Notes: generated from the sequence alone by a model not told the origin. Shown: positions 1 to 11,702, counted from the first letter of the stretch. The stretch is 64,000 nucleotides of DNA from Siphonodentalium dalli (GCA_032622095.1 CP136062.1:4280001-4344000), one strand, 5' to 3'. Numbers and translations are program-made.

Positions 1-727
1 GACGACAATTTTTGCGGGGTAATATCAGTTTTACACGGGGCATACGAGATTGTTATGACCTTGTAAAATCTGTCTTCTCTATATAGCGACGACAATTTTT
101 GCGGGGTAATATAAGTTTTATACGGGGCATACGAGATTGTTATGACCTTGTAAAATATGTCTTCTCTATATATATAGCGACGACAATTGTTGCGGGGTAA
201 TATCACTTTTACACGGGGCATACGAGATTGTTATGACCTTGTAAAATCTGTCTTCTCTATATAGCGACGACAATTTTTGCGGGGTAATATAAGTTTTACA
301 CGGGGCATACGAGATTGTTATGACCTTGTAAAATCTGTCTTCTCTATATAGCGACGACAATTTTTGCCGGGTAATATCACTTTTACACGGGGCATACGAG
401 ATTGTTATGACCCGTGTAAAATCTGTCTTCTCTATATAGCGACGACAATTTTTGCGGGGTAATATCACTTTTACACGGGGCATACGAGATTGTTATGACC
501 TTGTAAAATCTGTCTTCTCTATATAGCGGCGACAATTTTTGCGGGGTAATATAAGTTTTACACGGGGCATACGAGATTGTTATGACCTTGTAAAATCTGT
601 CTTCTCTATATAGCGACGACAATTTTTGCGGGGTAATATCACTTTTACACGGGGCATACGAGATTGTTATGACCCGTGTAAAATCTGTCTTCTCTATATG
701 GCGACGACAATTTTTGCGGGGTAATAC
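1..727. repeat. 87-bp tandem repeat array (about 8 copies)
   Basis: A unit of about 87 bp starts with gacgacaatttttgcggggt, continues with a tacacggggcatacgagatt block and ends in cttctctatatagc. It recurs from position 1 to about 727 with only scattered substitutions, such as ccttgt versus cccgtgt before aaaatctgtc and an extra tata near 170. The array is cut by the window start, so its full size is unknown. Because 87 is a multiple of three, open frames persist across units on the minus strand. I regard these as artefacts. No unique spacers occur, so this is not a CRISPR. Confidence 0.95.
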
Positions 728-840
728 GAAATAAGTGTTTCCTGTTTAGTTAACATATATCGAACAAGAACACCGGGATACGGCGTGGTATGGCCCTATA
801 AGAACAATGGTGCCTAAGAAGGCTTACAATTCTACAGAGG

Positions 841-2150
841 GGATAAACCCACTCATCCCCCGTCATAGTGAATGTGGATATACACACTCATCCCTCGACA
901 TAGTTAATATGAATACACACACCCATCCCCCGACATAGTGAATGGGGATATACACACTCATCCCTCGACATAGTTAATATGAATACACCCACTCATCCAT
1001 CGACATAGTTAATATGAATACACACACTCATCCCTCGACATAGTGAATGGGGATACACGCACTCATCCCTCGACATAGTGAATGGGAATACACGCACTCA
1101 TCCCTCGACATAGTTAATATGAACACACCTACTCATCCCTCGACATAGTGAATGGGGATACACGCACTCATCCCTCGACATAGTTAATATGAATACACCC
1201 ACTCATCCCTCGACATAGTGAATGGGGATACACCCACTCATCCCTGGACATAGTGAATGGGGATACACCCACTCATCCCTGTACATAGTGCATGGGGATA
1301 CACGCACTCATCCCCCGACATAGTGAATGGGGATACACCCACTCATCCCTGTACATAGTGCATGGGGATACACGCACTCATCCCCCGACATAGTGAATGG
1401 GAATACACCCACTCATCCCCCGTCATAGTGAATGGGGATACACCCACTCATCCCTGGACATAGTGAATGGGGATACACCCACTCATCCCTGGGCATAGTG
1501 AATGGGAATACACCCACTCATCCCCCGACATAGTGAATGGGAATACACCCAATCATCCCTCGTCATAGTTAATATGAATACACCCACTCATCCCCCGACA
1601 TAGTGCATGGGAATCACGCACTCATCCCCCGACATAGTGAATGGGAATACACCCACTCATCCCCCGACATAGTGAATGGGAATACACCCACTCATCCCCC
1701 GACATAGTGAATGGGGATACACGCACTCATCCCTCGACATAGTGAATGGGAATACACGCACTCATCCCTCGACATAGTGAATGGTTATACACCCAATCAT
1801 CACTAGACATAGTGAATGGGGATACACGCACTCACCCCCCGACATAGTGAATGGGAATACACCCACTCATCCCCCGACATAGTGAATGGGAATTCACGCA
1901 CTCATCCCTCGACATAGTGAATGGGGATACACCCACTCATCCCTCGACATAGTGAATGGGAATACACGCACTCATCCCTGGACATAGTGAATGGGGATAC
2001 ACCCACTCATCCCTGGACATAGTGAATGGGAAAACACCCACTCATCCCTCGACATAGTGCATGGGAATACACCCACTCATCCCCCGACATAGTGAATGGG
2101 AATATACACACTCATCCCTCGACATAGTGAATGGGAATCACCCACTCATC
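841..2150. repeat. 35-bp minisatellite array (about 37 copies)
   Basis: A 35-bp unit (core cccactcatccctcgacata plus gtgaatggggataca) is repeated head to tail. Variants alternate at a few sites: cctcg, ccccg, cctgg or cctgt; gtgaatgggg or gttaatatga; acaccc, acacgc or acacac. Two subfamilies, 'gaatggg' and 'taatatg', interleave near the left end, and the 'gaatggg' type takes over to the right, as expected from local homogenisation. The array ends near ccggcatcgacga. No coding role is apparent. Confidence 0.95.
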
Positions 2151-2547
2151 CCGGCATCGACGAGACGAAATTTCCAGTAAGAAATCACTATCATTGTAAA
2201 CAACGAGCATCTAAAATTAAACAAAATATATATTTAGTATAGAATACATTGAACATGTCGTTTAAAAATAGTCATAAATCTTGATCTATACTTACTTTAA
2301 ATTGTCAAAATGGCTGACACCCGCGACAGTGGTCTTAGACAAAAGTACCACGTCATTTCATCACTTATATATACCACATCAGGTTGTCTCCCTTGTTCTT
2401 CACTATTTTAGAATTACCACCCTTGATCTTTAAACGTCCACAGTTACTAATTGTGCGAATGCATTAACCCATAGCAAGGGGAAATAATTCGGGTTTAATT
2501 CAATGACTTCAAACATCGGAAATTATGTTAGTAGCGCATACAAGCGT
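2151..2547. other. Gene-free AT-rich stretch
   Basis: About 400 bp between the minisatellite and the left inverted repeat of the next element. I see no open frame of note, no tandem repeat and no RNA gene. Confidence 0.6.
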
Positions 2548-2925
2548 CCTTTAAATGTACGGTTGGCCTTGGCGGTGGGTATCATGTGAAAATATTTCCA
2601 CCCGTCAAAAACCGTCACAAACAGAAAGAACAACAAAATATAGACAGAATCTGTCCGTATACAAAAATGAAATATCGCATAAACAGTATGTTATGGTCAT
2701 ACTTTTGTCCATTTTTATGTAAACAAAAGCATAAAAAGTTCCTTTTCTGGTGTTTGTTTATATTATGATGGTAAACATAAAGAGCGTTCTTTGTGGGTGA
2801 ATTCCTGATATGGAACGAATACAGAGCGTTTATGTCATTTGTGTGTGATTAGCCAGCAGCAATGTGCTGTCTACTGTAACACAATCAGGCTTTTGCTTAG
2901 GTAACATATAGTAAATCTTCATGAT
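2548..2925 (+). repeat. Left inverted repeat of the 2.5-7.1 kb element
   Basis: Matches the reverse complement of 6665-7060 over most of its length with substitutions and small indels. Shared blocks include ccgtcaaaaacc, tatgtaaacaaaagca and attcctgatatg. The 60-codon open frame inside it shows no coding character. Confidence 0.7.
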
Positions 2926-3929
2926 AACATGCTGTTTACGCGATGGTCATGGTTTATATGAACGAAACTGTATGCGTTTTAATGTTTTTCTGTTTACGGT
3001 GATTGGAACAAATATGAATATTTTCGACAACTAAGGCCTCACGTGTCTTTAATGGAGCTTTCCTTCATGATCTTACGTAGTCCAAGTCTTCTCGAACTAA
3101 AACGAGCTAAGATAATGTGATGGCGAGATGCTGGATTTTAGTCCGAGAGATCGCCTCCATAGGCTTCTTATAACACGAGTTAAGCGTTAGTGACCCGTTC
3201 AAATAAAACCACAATTATATGAAATAAAATATCACAACTGCGACAATAAACGGATTTTTTCCGCAGAAGACATGATATTTGATCTGAAACCCACATCAGT
3301 TGTGAATTGAAAGCGGTAATTTAATGTGAAAAGAGACATTTACCGCAGTGTTGACATATTTTTAAAACTATGCGAACTCAGTTGACCTCGCGAACTGTGT
3401 TCGGCATTTTCCGTTGAAAATATTCCGTAGATTTTAGACTAACCACGCACATGACGATGAGTTCTCCATTGTAATCGTAATTATGTGTGTCAATAAATAA
3501 ATAAATAGATTAAGTAAACATTGAAGATATAAATGTAATACTTTAAATAAATTACGGGAATTACAACCCTCTCACAGTTTAAAACAGTGTAAACACAACG
3601 AGCATGATAATAAATATGGGGGCTACCATCTTGTTTGTATCGAAATTCGTCTCGGCCAAAACAAACTCCGGACTATGCCGAGGTTCTTCGGAACACTTCG
3701 GCTTTCAGTTAAAATGTAAACAAACATAAACAAAGCGATGTTAGTGGCAATCAACCGGAATATTCTATGTGTAATTTAACATGAAAGTTAGATTATTATA
3801 CACCATTATGACCATAAGATGTTACTCTTTTAGGGTTATCAGCGCTTGCCCTTATCATGACTTATATTATTAGTAGCTAAACCATGCTCATTCGCGTTGC
3901 GCACATTTTGATCTGTTAAACATTTTTTA

Positions 3930-4165
3930 TTAATAAAAAACAAAGAAAATTTATTTATTTATTTTTATATTTAGTTTTTTGGAGCCCCTTGCTCAATTTA
4001 ACATCAAATGAAATATATAAATTTGGTTTGTTTAATTTAATTTTTTAATTGTTTATAGATCCAGTTCCTTGCTCAATTTAAAATAAAAAAAACAAGTTAA
4101 TAAAAATTAGTTTTTTATAAATCAAAATTTAAAAACAATAACGCCGTTATAACATCCGACGGGGT
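3930..4165. repeat. AT-rich dispersed repeat, copy 1
   Basis: The segment has a long A/T-rich body, the phrase cttgctcaatttaa twice, and ends with aacgccgttata. The same order of blocks recurs at about 34720-34905, inside the DNA transposon nested in the Gypsy element. The two copies therefore belong to one dispersed family. No coding potential. Confidence 0.7.
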
Positions 4166-4327
4166 ACCCCGAGTCTATTCATTTTTAGAATATATTAATA
4201 CTACATATAGTAACTTACAAAACAATAATTTGGCCTCACGAATACTTATAGAAGCGGGGCATATATCGTACAACTATCAATCAGCTTTGTGTCTAGCCTG
4301 TTCTCCAGATAACTGAACATTTTCTGG

Positions 4328-4427
4328 CTCTGCTTAGAATCGTCTCATTTTGAGTCGATTATGGGCTGAAAATGAGAGCATTTTAGTCACATTATAGACT
4401 CATAATAAGGTGATTCTAAGCAGATTA
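4328..4427. repeat. Short imperfect hairpin
   Basis: The ends tctgcttagaatc and gattctaagcaga are exact reverse complements about 75 bp apart. The interior is partly self-complementary (ctcattttgagt against a diverged match). It looks like a small MITE remnant or a simple inverted repeat. Confidence 0.5.
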
Positions 4428-5257
4428 TGGACGAATAACGAGACAAGTAAGCCAACCCACGACTTTTCAGGTTTTATGGTGCCCATATTCAGAATGAGCA
4501 GTGTCCTGGGCCCACAAACAAGGTACCCTGCCTTGCTCACCGGAAGCTTACATTCCGCTAATGATGAACAGACAGTCTGCCGTCAGAGCAGTTTTAGCCA
4601 GTCAAAAATAAAAATAGTATAAATAAAATTGTAGAGAACCCTGAATCTCATGAATTGCTTACAAAGCACAAAATGTGCAACTTTTAATCCCACACACAGT
4701 CGTGGCCAGGTTATTTTGTTTATATAATCATCGGAGGTGCCGTTATTGTCAGCGAGAGGTATCGGAATCCACCGAGATCGCAGCGGCCGCTCGAATTACT
4801 ATATTTTACAGATTCAAGCGTTATCATAACAGCTACGTTTATATCTCCGTGGCTGATATTTTAGTATTATAAATTTATTATGCATATCACAAAATTCCCC
4901 GGACTATGTATAGGTTATATCAATCAATAATGATCTCTTGGACCGAAGAATCATAGTTGTGGTATGTCCGTCAAAATTGGGAGGCATAGAACCTGTCCGA
5001 AAATTCAAATTGTATAATTGTAGCATGTCCGTCATCAATGGGAAGTAACGAACTTTTCCGAAAATGGCCGAATTCCCGCGATATCTTTCCGATGCCGTAA
5101 CGTTTGTTATGTCGCCGCCTATGTATATATCATATGGTGGCAGTAAGACAGTCTAGCCTGACTATGCCACCCATCGCATATACAATACAATATTTGTTAA
5201 ATGTATTATGCATTGATATAATTATGTATATTAAAATAAAATATCCTATCCTATCCT

Positions 5258-5997
5258 ATGGTGTCGAACCTGGAACATTTCGCTGTACAATCCGCAAATA
5301 TCCCCGTGTTATTTCATGAGTTAATTCATAAGTATCGTCAGAACGGAGGACGGACTGACGGTCGTAACGAACCACAAAGCCTTTCTATCCATCAAAATAA
5401 GAATAGTGAAAGAAACAATAGTTCACAACCTATCCGTCACATAATTGTCCCACATAATGAAGGTGGTGCACAAATGTATGGATGTCAAAAGAAAGGGGAG
5501 GTTGTCTGCTATAGGCATATTAAAGAAGATTCGAGGGTAAATGTGATGATGACCAAGGTCACAATTTCTCGCAGACAAATTGCTCCTCGTTCTGATGACA
5601 TGAATTTTGAGGTGGAAGCTGGATCCCGGAGCGGTTTATTGGAATTTTGAAAATAGTTTTAGAACGTACCCTTCAAAATCAGAATCATTTAATGCCAAAA
5701 GTAGAATTTATAAATTTTTGAAACATTCTCCCAATGAGTTAAAAAGATGCCAAAATGTTTTGATAAGACCATCATCAGTTGCAGTTTGCTGACTATATGC
5801 CATGCTACGCGCATGTCATATCATGTTTCGACTCGTTAGCATTGGAACCTAAAAAATCTAATTATCTCACAGAAATCATGTCAGATCTCGAATCGAAAAC
5901 AAAACGTCAATTAGAACGAGATTTCAAAACCTGTCTACCCTTCGGCACTTTTTCTGGTGAGAGTGACCCCTTCAGCAAATCCAACAGCTTCTTGTGA
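5258..5997 (+). pseudogene. Possible coding remnant of unknown family
   Basis: Three overlapping open frames follow each other here in different phases (5258-5650, 5607-5792, 5779-5997). Their amino-acid composition is more mixed than that of the satellite frames, and a good splice-donor-like string (tctg|gtgaga) occurs near 5957. I recognise no domain. The last part (ggtgagagtgaccccttcag) also occurs in the inverted repeat at 24185-24546, so at least that piece is repetitive. It may be a decayed transposon ORF with frameshifts, given its place between two inverted repeats, or chance. Confidence 0.2.
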
Positions 5998-6285
5998 TGT
6001 AGGCTATATAATGCACGTTCTTCAACATGTGTTTTCACTGTGGCTCCCGCCATAAAACTAAATAACGGCTTTGACTCCATTATCAAATAATCACATTATG
6101 TGCCTATTTTACATTATAGATTGATTATGTGTATACGAGGATATGTTGGAGCGTCATAATTTTGCTCAAATAAAAAATAACTGATACCGATGTGACAAAT
6201 TGTTCTATTTCAGAAATTCCCGAAGTGGTCTAGGAAACACCAGTTTAAAAGCCCCAATCTGTTCATTTTGTATTTGTAATTGTAG

Positions 6286-6495
6286 GGACAATATGGAAAC
6301 CTGGAATCCAAAGAAATACAAGCGCGGCTTGTCGGACCTCATCCTGTTTCGGAAATACATTTTGTGTATTTAGACATATCAGTTGATTTTAAATTTGGGT
6401 ATGCATTGCTCGAATGTGACACGTATAGAAAGACAATTCGATCCATGACCCTGTCAAAATATAGACTACTCCAATCATATCAATCGCTTTACTAA
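6286..6495 (+). other. Candidate terminal exon, unknown product
   Basis: A 70-codon open frame starts directly after an acceptor-like sequence (tttgtaattgtag|gga) and ends at TAA 6493-6495. It has no ATG start, so it would only be coding as a spliced 3' exon. Composition is protein-like, with mixed charged and aromatic residues, but no family is recognised. It lies just inside the right inverted repeat of the surrounding element, where the end of a transposase gene could sit. That placement is the only argument for function. Confidence 0.2.
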
Positions 6496-6664
6496 TCACG
6501 ACACTCAAAGGTTATTAAAGGCACGGGTGGCGTTCGTTGCAGAAATATTCATATGTGTTCAAATCGCCATCAACAGAAGGAATATTAAAATATCTATAGT
6601 CTTGTTCATATGCCAAACATAATCAGCGCGTAAATAGTATATTGTCGTAAATACGTACGATGTT

Positions 6665-7060
6665 GTACGTAAACAAGAGCCTGCTCGTGTTACAGAAGTT
6701 TTGCTTCTGTTTACATAACACAGCGCAATTATAGTGGTTAATCACACACACACACATGCAGTGTGTGACACACATGATATAAACGCTCTTTATTATTTAC
6801 ATATCAGGAATACAGTAACAAATAACGATCTTTATGTTTACCATATCCGGATCTAAACAAAGCCAGGTTCTGTAACGTTTTTTGCTTTTGTTTACATAAC
6901 AAAGGAAAAACATTTGACAATAACTTACTGTTTATGCCATATTTCTGATTGGTATAAGAACAAAGTCTGTCAATATTTTACTATTATTTCTGTTTATGGT
7001 GGTTTTTGACGGAGGTGGATATTTGAACAGCATACCCGCCACCCGTATCTTTAAGGAGGC
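6665..7060 (-). repeat. Right inverted repeat of the 2.5-7.1 kb element
   Basis: Reverse-orientation partner of 2548-2925. It contains its own insertions, including an (AC)n run near 6748-6757. It ends at ctttaaggag, directly against the MITE that starts at 7059. Confidence 0.65.
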
Positions 7061-7667
7061 GCCCCATTCGTGATTTTTTCGAAATATATCAATTTCAAAC
7101 ATTTGTCATTGCATATTTTAGTTTTTTTTGGCAGCCATTTGCAGGACTATTTTATTTAGGAAAAATCACCATAAAGCTACATAATGTTTGGAAAGATGAA
7201 TTATTATTGAGTGTTTATGTCAGCCAGATTATTCAAAACTTGGTTGATTAGTATTTATGTTGTTTTATGTTGTTTTGGTCCTTTACCCGATAAAAATAGT
7301 CCCGTAAATGGCTGCAAAGTAACTCAAATATGCAAAGAAAAATGTTTTATTTATTTTCTCGCAGACAGTCATGATTTCAGATCGTAGCCTGAGTGCATAC
7401 CCTAGTTGGTTTCATAGGTTAGATAATGCAGTGGTTTATTTTTAATATGTCCTGTCAAACTGTCTATCGAACAACATGAAACAAAAAATTCATTTTTTTA
7501 AATTTGATTAAAACCACTTTTTCATAATTCGAACATATCTCTCATATTGTGAGAGTTAACACGTGTTGTAATAGTATATCATACATTGGTTATAAAGGGT
7601 AAAGATTTTTCCCTTCAAATTGATTATTTAAAATTGAGATTTTTTTGAAAATTCACGAATGGGGCGC
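7059..7667. mobile_element. 609-bp MITE with nested hairpin
   Basis: The left edge gcgccccattcgtga and right edge tcacgaatggggcgc are exact reverse complements. Poly-T/GAAA blocks inside them extend the inverted repeat imperfectly. A second inverted pair lies inside: gcagccatttgcaggacta near 7133 against tagtcccgtaaatggctgc near 7298. No open frame of transposase size is present, so it would be non-autonomous. No clear target-site duplication is visible. Confidence 0.65.
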
Positions 7668-8093
7668 GTCATTAATCATATTTCATTCCCAATATAATTA
7701 TATACATTCAAAATAGACAAACATGCATGCAGCATATCGAAGATAAAATCTTAAAGCTTGTTGTCGAATCCCCTTCATGTCATCACTATTAATCTTTGTC
7801 TTGTTTTTGTAATATACGAATAATATGGAATAAATACTGTTTACACCAAAATAAAATGGGAAAGGGGTTTGTCATTAAGGCAATGGCTTATTGTTGCCAT
7901 CTCCATTTGACTGAAATGCAAGACCCCTCCCTATGTTTATATGCCTATTGCTGGGCATGTTATTTGACAACTGTATTATTTTCTCCTTATAGTGGTAATT
8001 GCCAACGTCATGATGCGGGGGTAATTTATGTGGCATAAAACGTTGACTGTCTAATTTTCGTTTTATTAAAAAGGAATTGTTTTCTCACCCACA
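7668..8093. other. 5' flank or intron of the glycosyltransferase gene
   Basis: AT-rich sequence with no supported gene; an 80-codon frame at 7796-8038 shows no family features. It ends with a strong acceptor-like string (ttttctcacccacag) at about 8079-8093. The stretch may therefore be the 3' end of an intron rather than a promoter. Confidence 0.4.
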
Positions 8094-8135
8094 GGGGGAG
8101 CCACTGGGAACAAATATACTGTGACAGAACTTGAC

Positions 8136-9239
8136 ATGCGCAGATTGTTCCACCGTGACCAACGCATAACATTAACGGTCATGCAATTGTGCTTCTTAGC
8201 CATCGGACTTCTCCTTCTGACCAACATACCTAATTGGCTAGTATTACATGACAACTCTCACATGCGCAATAGTCGATGTATTACAGTGTGCCGTGGTGCT
8301 GGCGAAGACATATCAACAACAACAACAACAACGCCTTCGCCCGAGAAAATTGTGGTCAGAGGAAATGTTTTGACCATTAATGGCTCGACTATAAGGACAC
8401 CGTATCCTGTAACCTTGGGCTCGCCATATCTTCTAAACAATCCTAATATTTGTAAGAATGTGTCTAACGTGGATGTGCTCATAGTTGTTCACACGTCGTT
8501 GGAGAATAAAGTCAGAAGGAATCTAATGAGAGAGACCTGGGCAGACCCGCGTTTGTTTGAAATGTTAACAACACGTGTTGTGTTCTTTGTTGGCGTCACA
8601 AAGAATAGGAAGTTGGTGAGAGAAATTGCCGAGGAGAGCAAGAAACACGGCGATATGGTGCAGAGTTCATTTCTGGATACTTATAAAAATCTTACCAACA
8701 AAGGCGTGTTGGTGTACAGGTGGATAAGCGAGTTTTGTCAAAATTCTACGCTCGTTATGAAAGTTGACGACGATATGTTTGTCGATATATTCAAGGTGGT
8801 AAAGGACATTCTGCCGAAGTTCAGGACCGTGGTACGGACTATACAATGTCAGGTGCGTTGGAATAATACAAGCCCAATCATGCGGGCTGGGAAGTGGGCA
8901 GTGGACAATGACCAATTCACAAATATGACTGATTATCCTGTCCCATACTGCAATGGGTTTTTCGTGCTAATGACATCAGATATTATTAAAGACATGTTCG
9001 CTGCTGCTCGAATAACGCCATTTTTCTGGGTTGACGACGTTTATTTGTATGGATTATTGCCGTCGAAAGTAGACAAAGTGACGCTCATCAATCAGATTCA
9101 TATCACACCCGCGCGACGAAAAGTAGGGTGCTACTTTCATAAATCGAAACCGGATTGTGAACGGAAGGATATGGTCGCGTTTGGTGCTTCGGGCGACGTC
9201 GAAACGGAGAAGGTCTGGTTGGCTGGGAGGCAAAATTGA
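8136..9239 (+). CDS. Beta-1,3-galactosyl/GlcNAc-transferase-like protein (GT31)
   Basis: This is a type II Golgi membrane enzyme of glycosyltransferase family 31, expected to move galactose or N-acetylhexosamine from a UDP-sugar to glycans in the Golgi lumen. Numbering is from the ATG at 8136 (367 aa). Residues 11-37 form the membrane anchor. A Thr-rich stem (60-66, coded by a CAA microsatellite) follows. The family block RRNLMRETW is at 127-135, SFLDTYKNLT at 178-187 and the DxD-type metal site VDDD at 210-213. YPVPYCNGF is at 267-275 and WVDDVYLYG at 298-306. Several N-glycosylation sequons (NGS, NVS, NLT, NST, NTS, NMT) fit a lumenal domain. The frame is open upstream to TAA 8067, and an acceptor-like site lies at 8093/8094, so a 5' exon may add residues. 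Length fits the family and the catalytic domain is intact in one exon. The exact sugar specificity cannot be told. Confidence 0.9.
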   Translation: MRRLFHRDQRITLTVMQLCFLAIGLLLLTNIPNWLVLHDNSHMRNSRCITVCRGAGEDISTTTTTTPSPEKIVVRGNVLTINGSTIRTPYPVTLGSPYLLNNPNICKNVSNVDVLIVVHTSLENKVRRNLMRETWADPRLFEMLTTRVVFFVGVTKNRKLVREIAEESKKHGDMVQSSFLDTYKNLTNKGVLVYRWISEFCQNSTLVMKVDDDMFVDIFKVVKDILPKFRTVVRTIQCQVRWNNTSPIMRAGKWAVDNDQFTNMTDYPVPYCNGFFVLMTSDIIKDMFAAARITPFFWVDDVYLYGLLPSKVDKVTLINQIHITPARRKVGCYFHKSKPDCERKDMVAFGASGDVETEKVWLAGRQN

Positions 9240-9765
9240 TTTGATTGTGCTTATTTTTGTAATATACGGCGAGATTCCAGAAGTTCGTCACAGCCAAGAC
9301 GCAGTCTGTTTGTTAATTTTCTCATTAAAAATAACGGTACATTTTATTAACAGCATCAATTTGGCCTACCAGCACCATATTAATTCAGCAGGACCCACCA
9401 AAGCAAATTAGCAAGGCCATTTGACCAGTGGTCACGGTGGTGATATATAGATATCCAATGAGTCGCAATTATATACGAAATGTATTAACCGAGTGCATAA
9501 GTTATGTAATATGTGATCAACTTAATTTTTTGGTAAACATACTATGTTGTTATCCCCTTTATCCCTCAACCAATCTGTCTGAAAAAATGTAACTATTTTA
9601 TACGCACAATTTCATTACCATGGCTGTGCTTTGGTATACACATTTGCTCTTATCTCGAGTTGAGTCATGTGCCAACTGACTTTTTGGTTGGATATTAATT
9701 TTTTGTCACCAATAGATATTCTCTATTTATTGATGGATTCTAACAATTTTTGGTATGTGAGTTAA
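9240..9765. other. 3' flank of the GT31 gene
   Basis: No gene. An ATTAAA-type polyadenylation signal occurs near 9325, inside tcattaaaaataac, about 85 bp after the stop codon. The rest is AT-rich unique-looking sequence. Confidence 0.35.
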
Positions 9766-11030
9766 TTGTCATGTGGGACAGCTGTGCACAGCAAATCGGG
9801 TCCGGCCCGAATTTCTTTCCATAGTTATGCCACGTGTTTCTATAGAAATTTGAGTGATAAATGTGATAGTCTTAAAATAAGAGGCCGGATTCGTACGATT
9901 CAGATTGGTAGAAATTCGATGTCTGTTAGCACGATAACTTGTACAAACGTCAATCAATTTCACTCATATTTCGTACATGGATCTGAGTTACGGCCCTTAG
10001 TTTTTGTTTTTGTTTAGCAATTTCCGGTCGGTTAGTGTGATAACTTCAACAAGCATTAACCAATTTCATTCATATTTGGTATATGGACATTTTACAAGAA
10101 TATCTCGAACTCAGACAAAAGGATCTTTCAAAACAATATCTCGAACGAGTTCGTAAAACAGATCTGTCCAATCCTTTTTTCTGAGTTACGGCCCTTATAT
10201 ATATAGTTTGTCTATTTAAAGGTACTCAATCCGATCAGAGGGTCCTATATTACTATTTCTTTGGCTTTGGGGGTAAACAAATAATTGATTCGAGTCGAGG
10301 AACCTACCAATCAACGCTCAGGGTGATCAGATATCGATATTTGAAGTTTCGTTATTTCTATTCGTTCTGTCCCAGAACACAGTCAAAATTGCGTTATGAT
10401 TACCACTTGATTTTAGAGTTATCCATCCTTGTCTGTTTGAATAGTGTTTTGGTGTACACATCTCGAGCAGATTACGAAGTTAAGTGCAATTATTAGTACT
10501 CATCTCGAGAAAATAACAAATTTCAAAAATCAATATATAATAACTCTGAGCTTTGTTTGATGGGTTCCTCGACTGGAATCAAATATTGTTTTAACCCAAA
10601 GCCAAAGAAATAGTAATATAGGACCCTCTGATCGGATTGTTGTTGTTGGAATCTGTTGAGATGGGAACCCTCTGATCGGATTGAGTACCTTTAAAGCAAT
10701 TTTATGACCGTTATTGTAAAAACTTGAACAAATGTCAACCGATTACATTCATATTTGATATGTTGTTATTCACAACAATATCACGACCGAGTTCGACTAC
10801 CAGGTTTGTACGATGTATTTTACCTGAGTTACGGCCCTTTGTTTGTCTACTTGTACCAATTGTATGACCGTTCGTCCGAAAACTAGAACAAATGTCAACC
10901 GATGCCATTCATATTGGGTATATGGATCTTCAACACAATCTTAATTGAGTTAAAATACAGGTTGGTCCGATTTGTTTACCTGTTTTGTTGATTTGACAAT
11001 TTTTGTAGACATAATGTGGATATTAGACGG
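9766..11030. repeat. Degenerate 'gagttacggccctt' repeat block
   Basis: Diverged units share a gtcaaccgattncattcatatttggtatatgga block followed by ctgagttacggccctt. Clear copies of the second phrase are near 9984, 10183 and 10830. Related phrases recur inside the inverted repeats at 11783-12335 and 18256-18774 (for example cacgagttatggccctt near 12255), so this is a broad family. A MITE (10216-10695) interrupts it. Open frames here are not supported as genes. Confidence 0.6.
10216..10695. mobile_element. MITE family 'TTTAAAGGTACTCAATCC', copy 1
   Basis: The left arm reads ttaaaggtactcaatccgat followed by cagagggtcctatattacta and tttctttggcttt. The right arm is its reverse complement, ending gatcggattgagtacctttaa. 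The right arm carries a second partial copy of the ctctgatcggatt motif. No coding capacity. Relatives are at 40648-40950 and 42290-42644. Confidence 0.85.
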
Positions 11031-11702
11031 ACATCCAAGTTGACGACCCGTTTTGAAGATAGGGAATTTCCCGAGCAATAAGACACATCATTGTACATAC
11101 GATATCTTGGGCAGGATAGCCAATTTTGCAAATATATGAGGGATATGGCAGTTGGTATGTTTTTTTTAAAGTCGGACTCGTGAGCCTATAGTCTCAGCAG
11201 TATACGGGTTATTGCACCTTCAACCTCCCCATGGTTTTGTGCCTCCTCTAAGGGCGTATGACTCCTCAGTGATTATTTCACGTCCCTTTCCTATAGTTTT
11301 GTAAGTGATTATATCACTTAAACTCTTTTTTTCTATATATTTTTTTTCTTATAGGTTTTTATTTAATTATTTCGATAACTCGAATGTTCTCGAGGCTTTT
11401 CGAACCACACTATAGTTTACTGATGCCCCTTTAAAAATTGGTATATTAACACCTGTAATCGAATTCTCAAAATTGCTCGATAAAACATATGCCATTTACC
11501 TCTAGACAGAGAAGACAAGAACATTTCTTGAAGCACACGCGACTATCATTGTAGTCAGAGAATGCTATCGAAGGTTCGCCGCCTTAGCTGCATGAACGAG
11601 TTATAAAGCATATTTTCTCTGTCACCTTTGAAGGTTCGTAATTACATAAGCTTCTCTGTGATAGACCGATGCAAAAGCACTAACACATGCAAAACTTATT
11701 AA
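11031..11702. other. Gene-free stretch
   Basis: No supported gene, RNA or ordered repeat. It contains T-rich runs near 11160 and 11340 and ends at a compound microsatellite. Confidence 0.5.

Larger units (their letters stand above)
2548..7060. mobile_element. Region bounded by ~370-bp inverted repeats, candidate DNA transposon
   Basis: The segments 2548-2925 and 6665-7060 are diverged copies in opposite orientation. Both carry the sequence around ccgtcaaaaacc, a tgtaaacaaaagca block, atggtaaacataaagancgtt and gagcgtttat. Both outer edges start near cctttaaa followed by tacgg and a ggcgggtat-like string, as expected of terminal inverted repeats. The ~3.7 kb between them holds weak coding remnants (5258-5997, 6286-6495) and AT-rich repeats. 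No transposase domain could be recognised and no target-site duplication was found. The pair could instead be two independent insertions of one repeat family. Confidence 0.5.

Noticed and set aside
1-727. 87-bp and 35-bp arrays as CRISPR loci
   Set aside because: Units are contiguous with no unique spacers, no cas genes are present, and the window is eukaryotic.
8121-8135. GTG at 8121 as the GT31 start
   Set aside because: Eukaryotic genes start at ATG. The first in-frame ATG is at 8136, with a possible spliced upstream exon.
8258-8915. Minus-strand ORFs across the GT31 gene
   Set aside because: Shadows of the plus-strand gene, whose motifs are clear.
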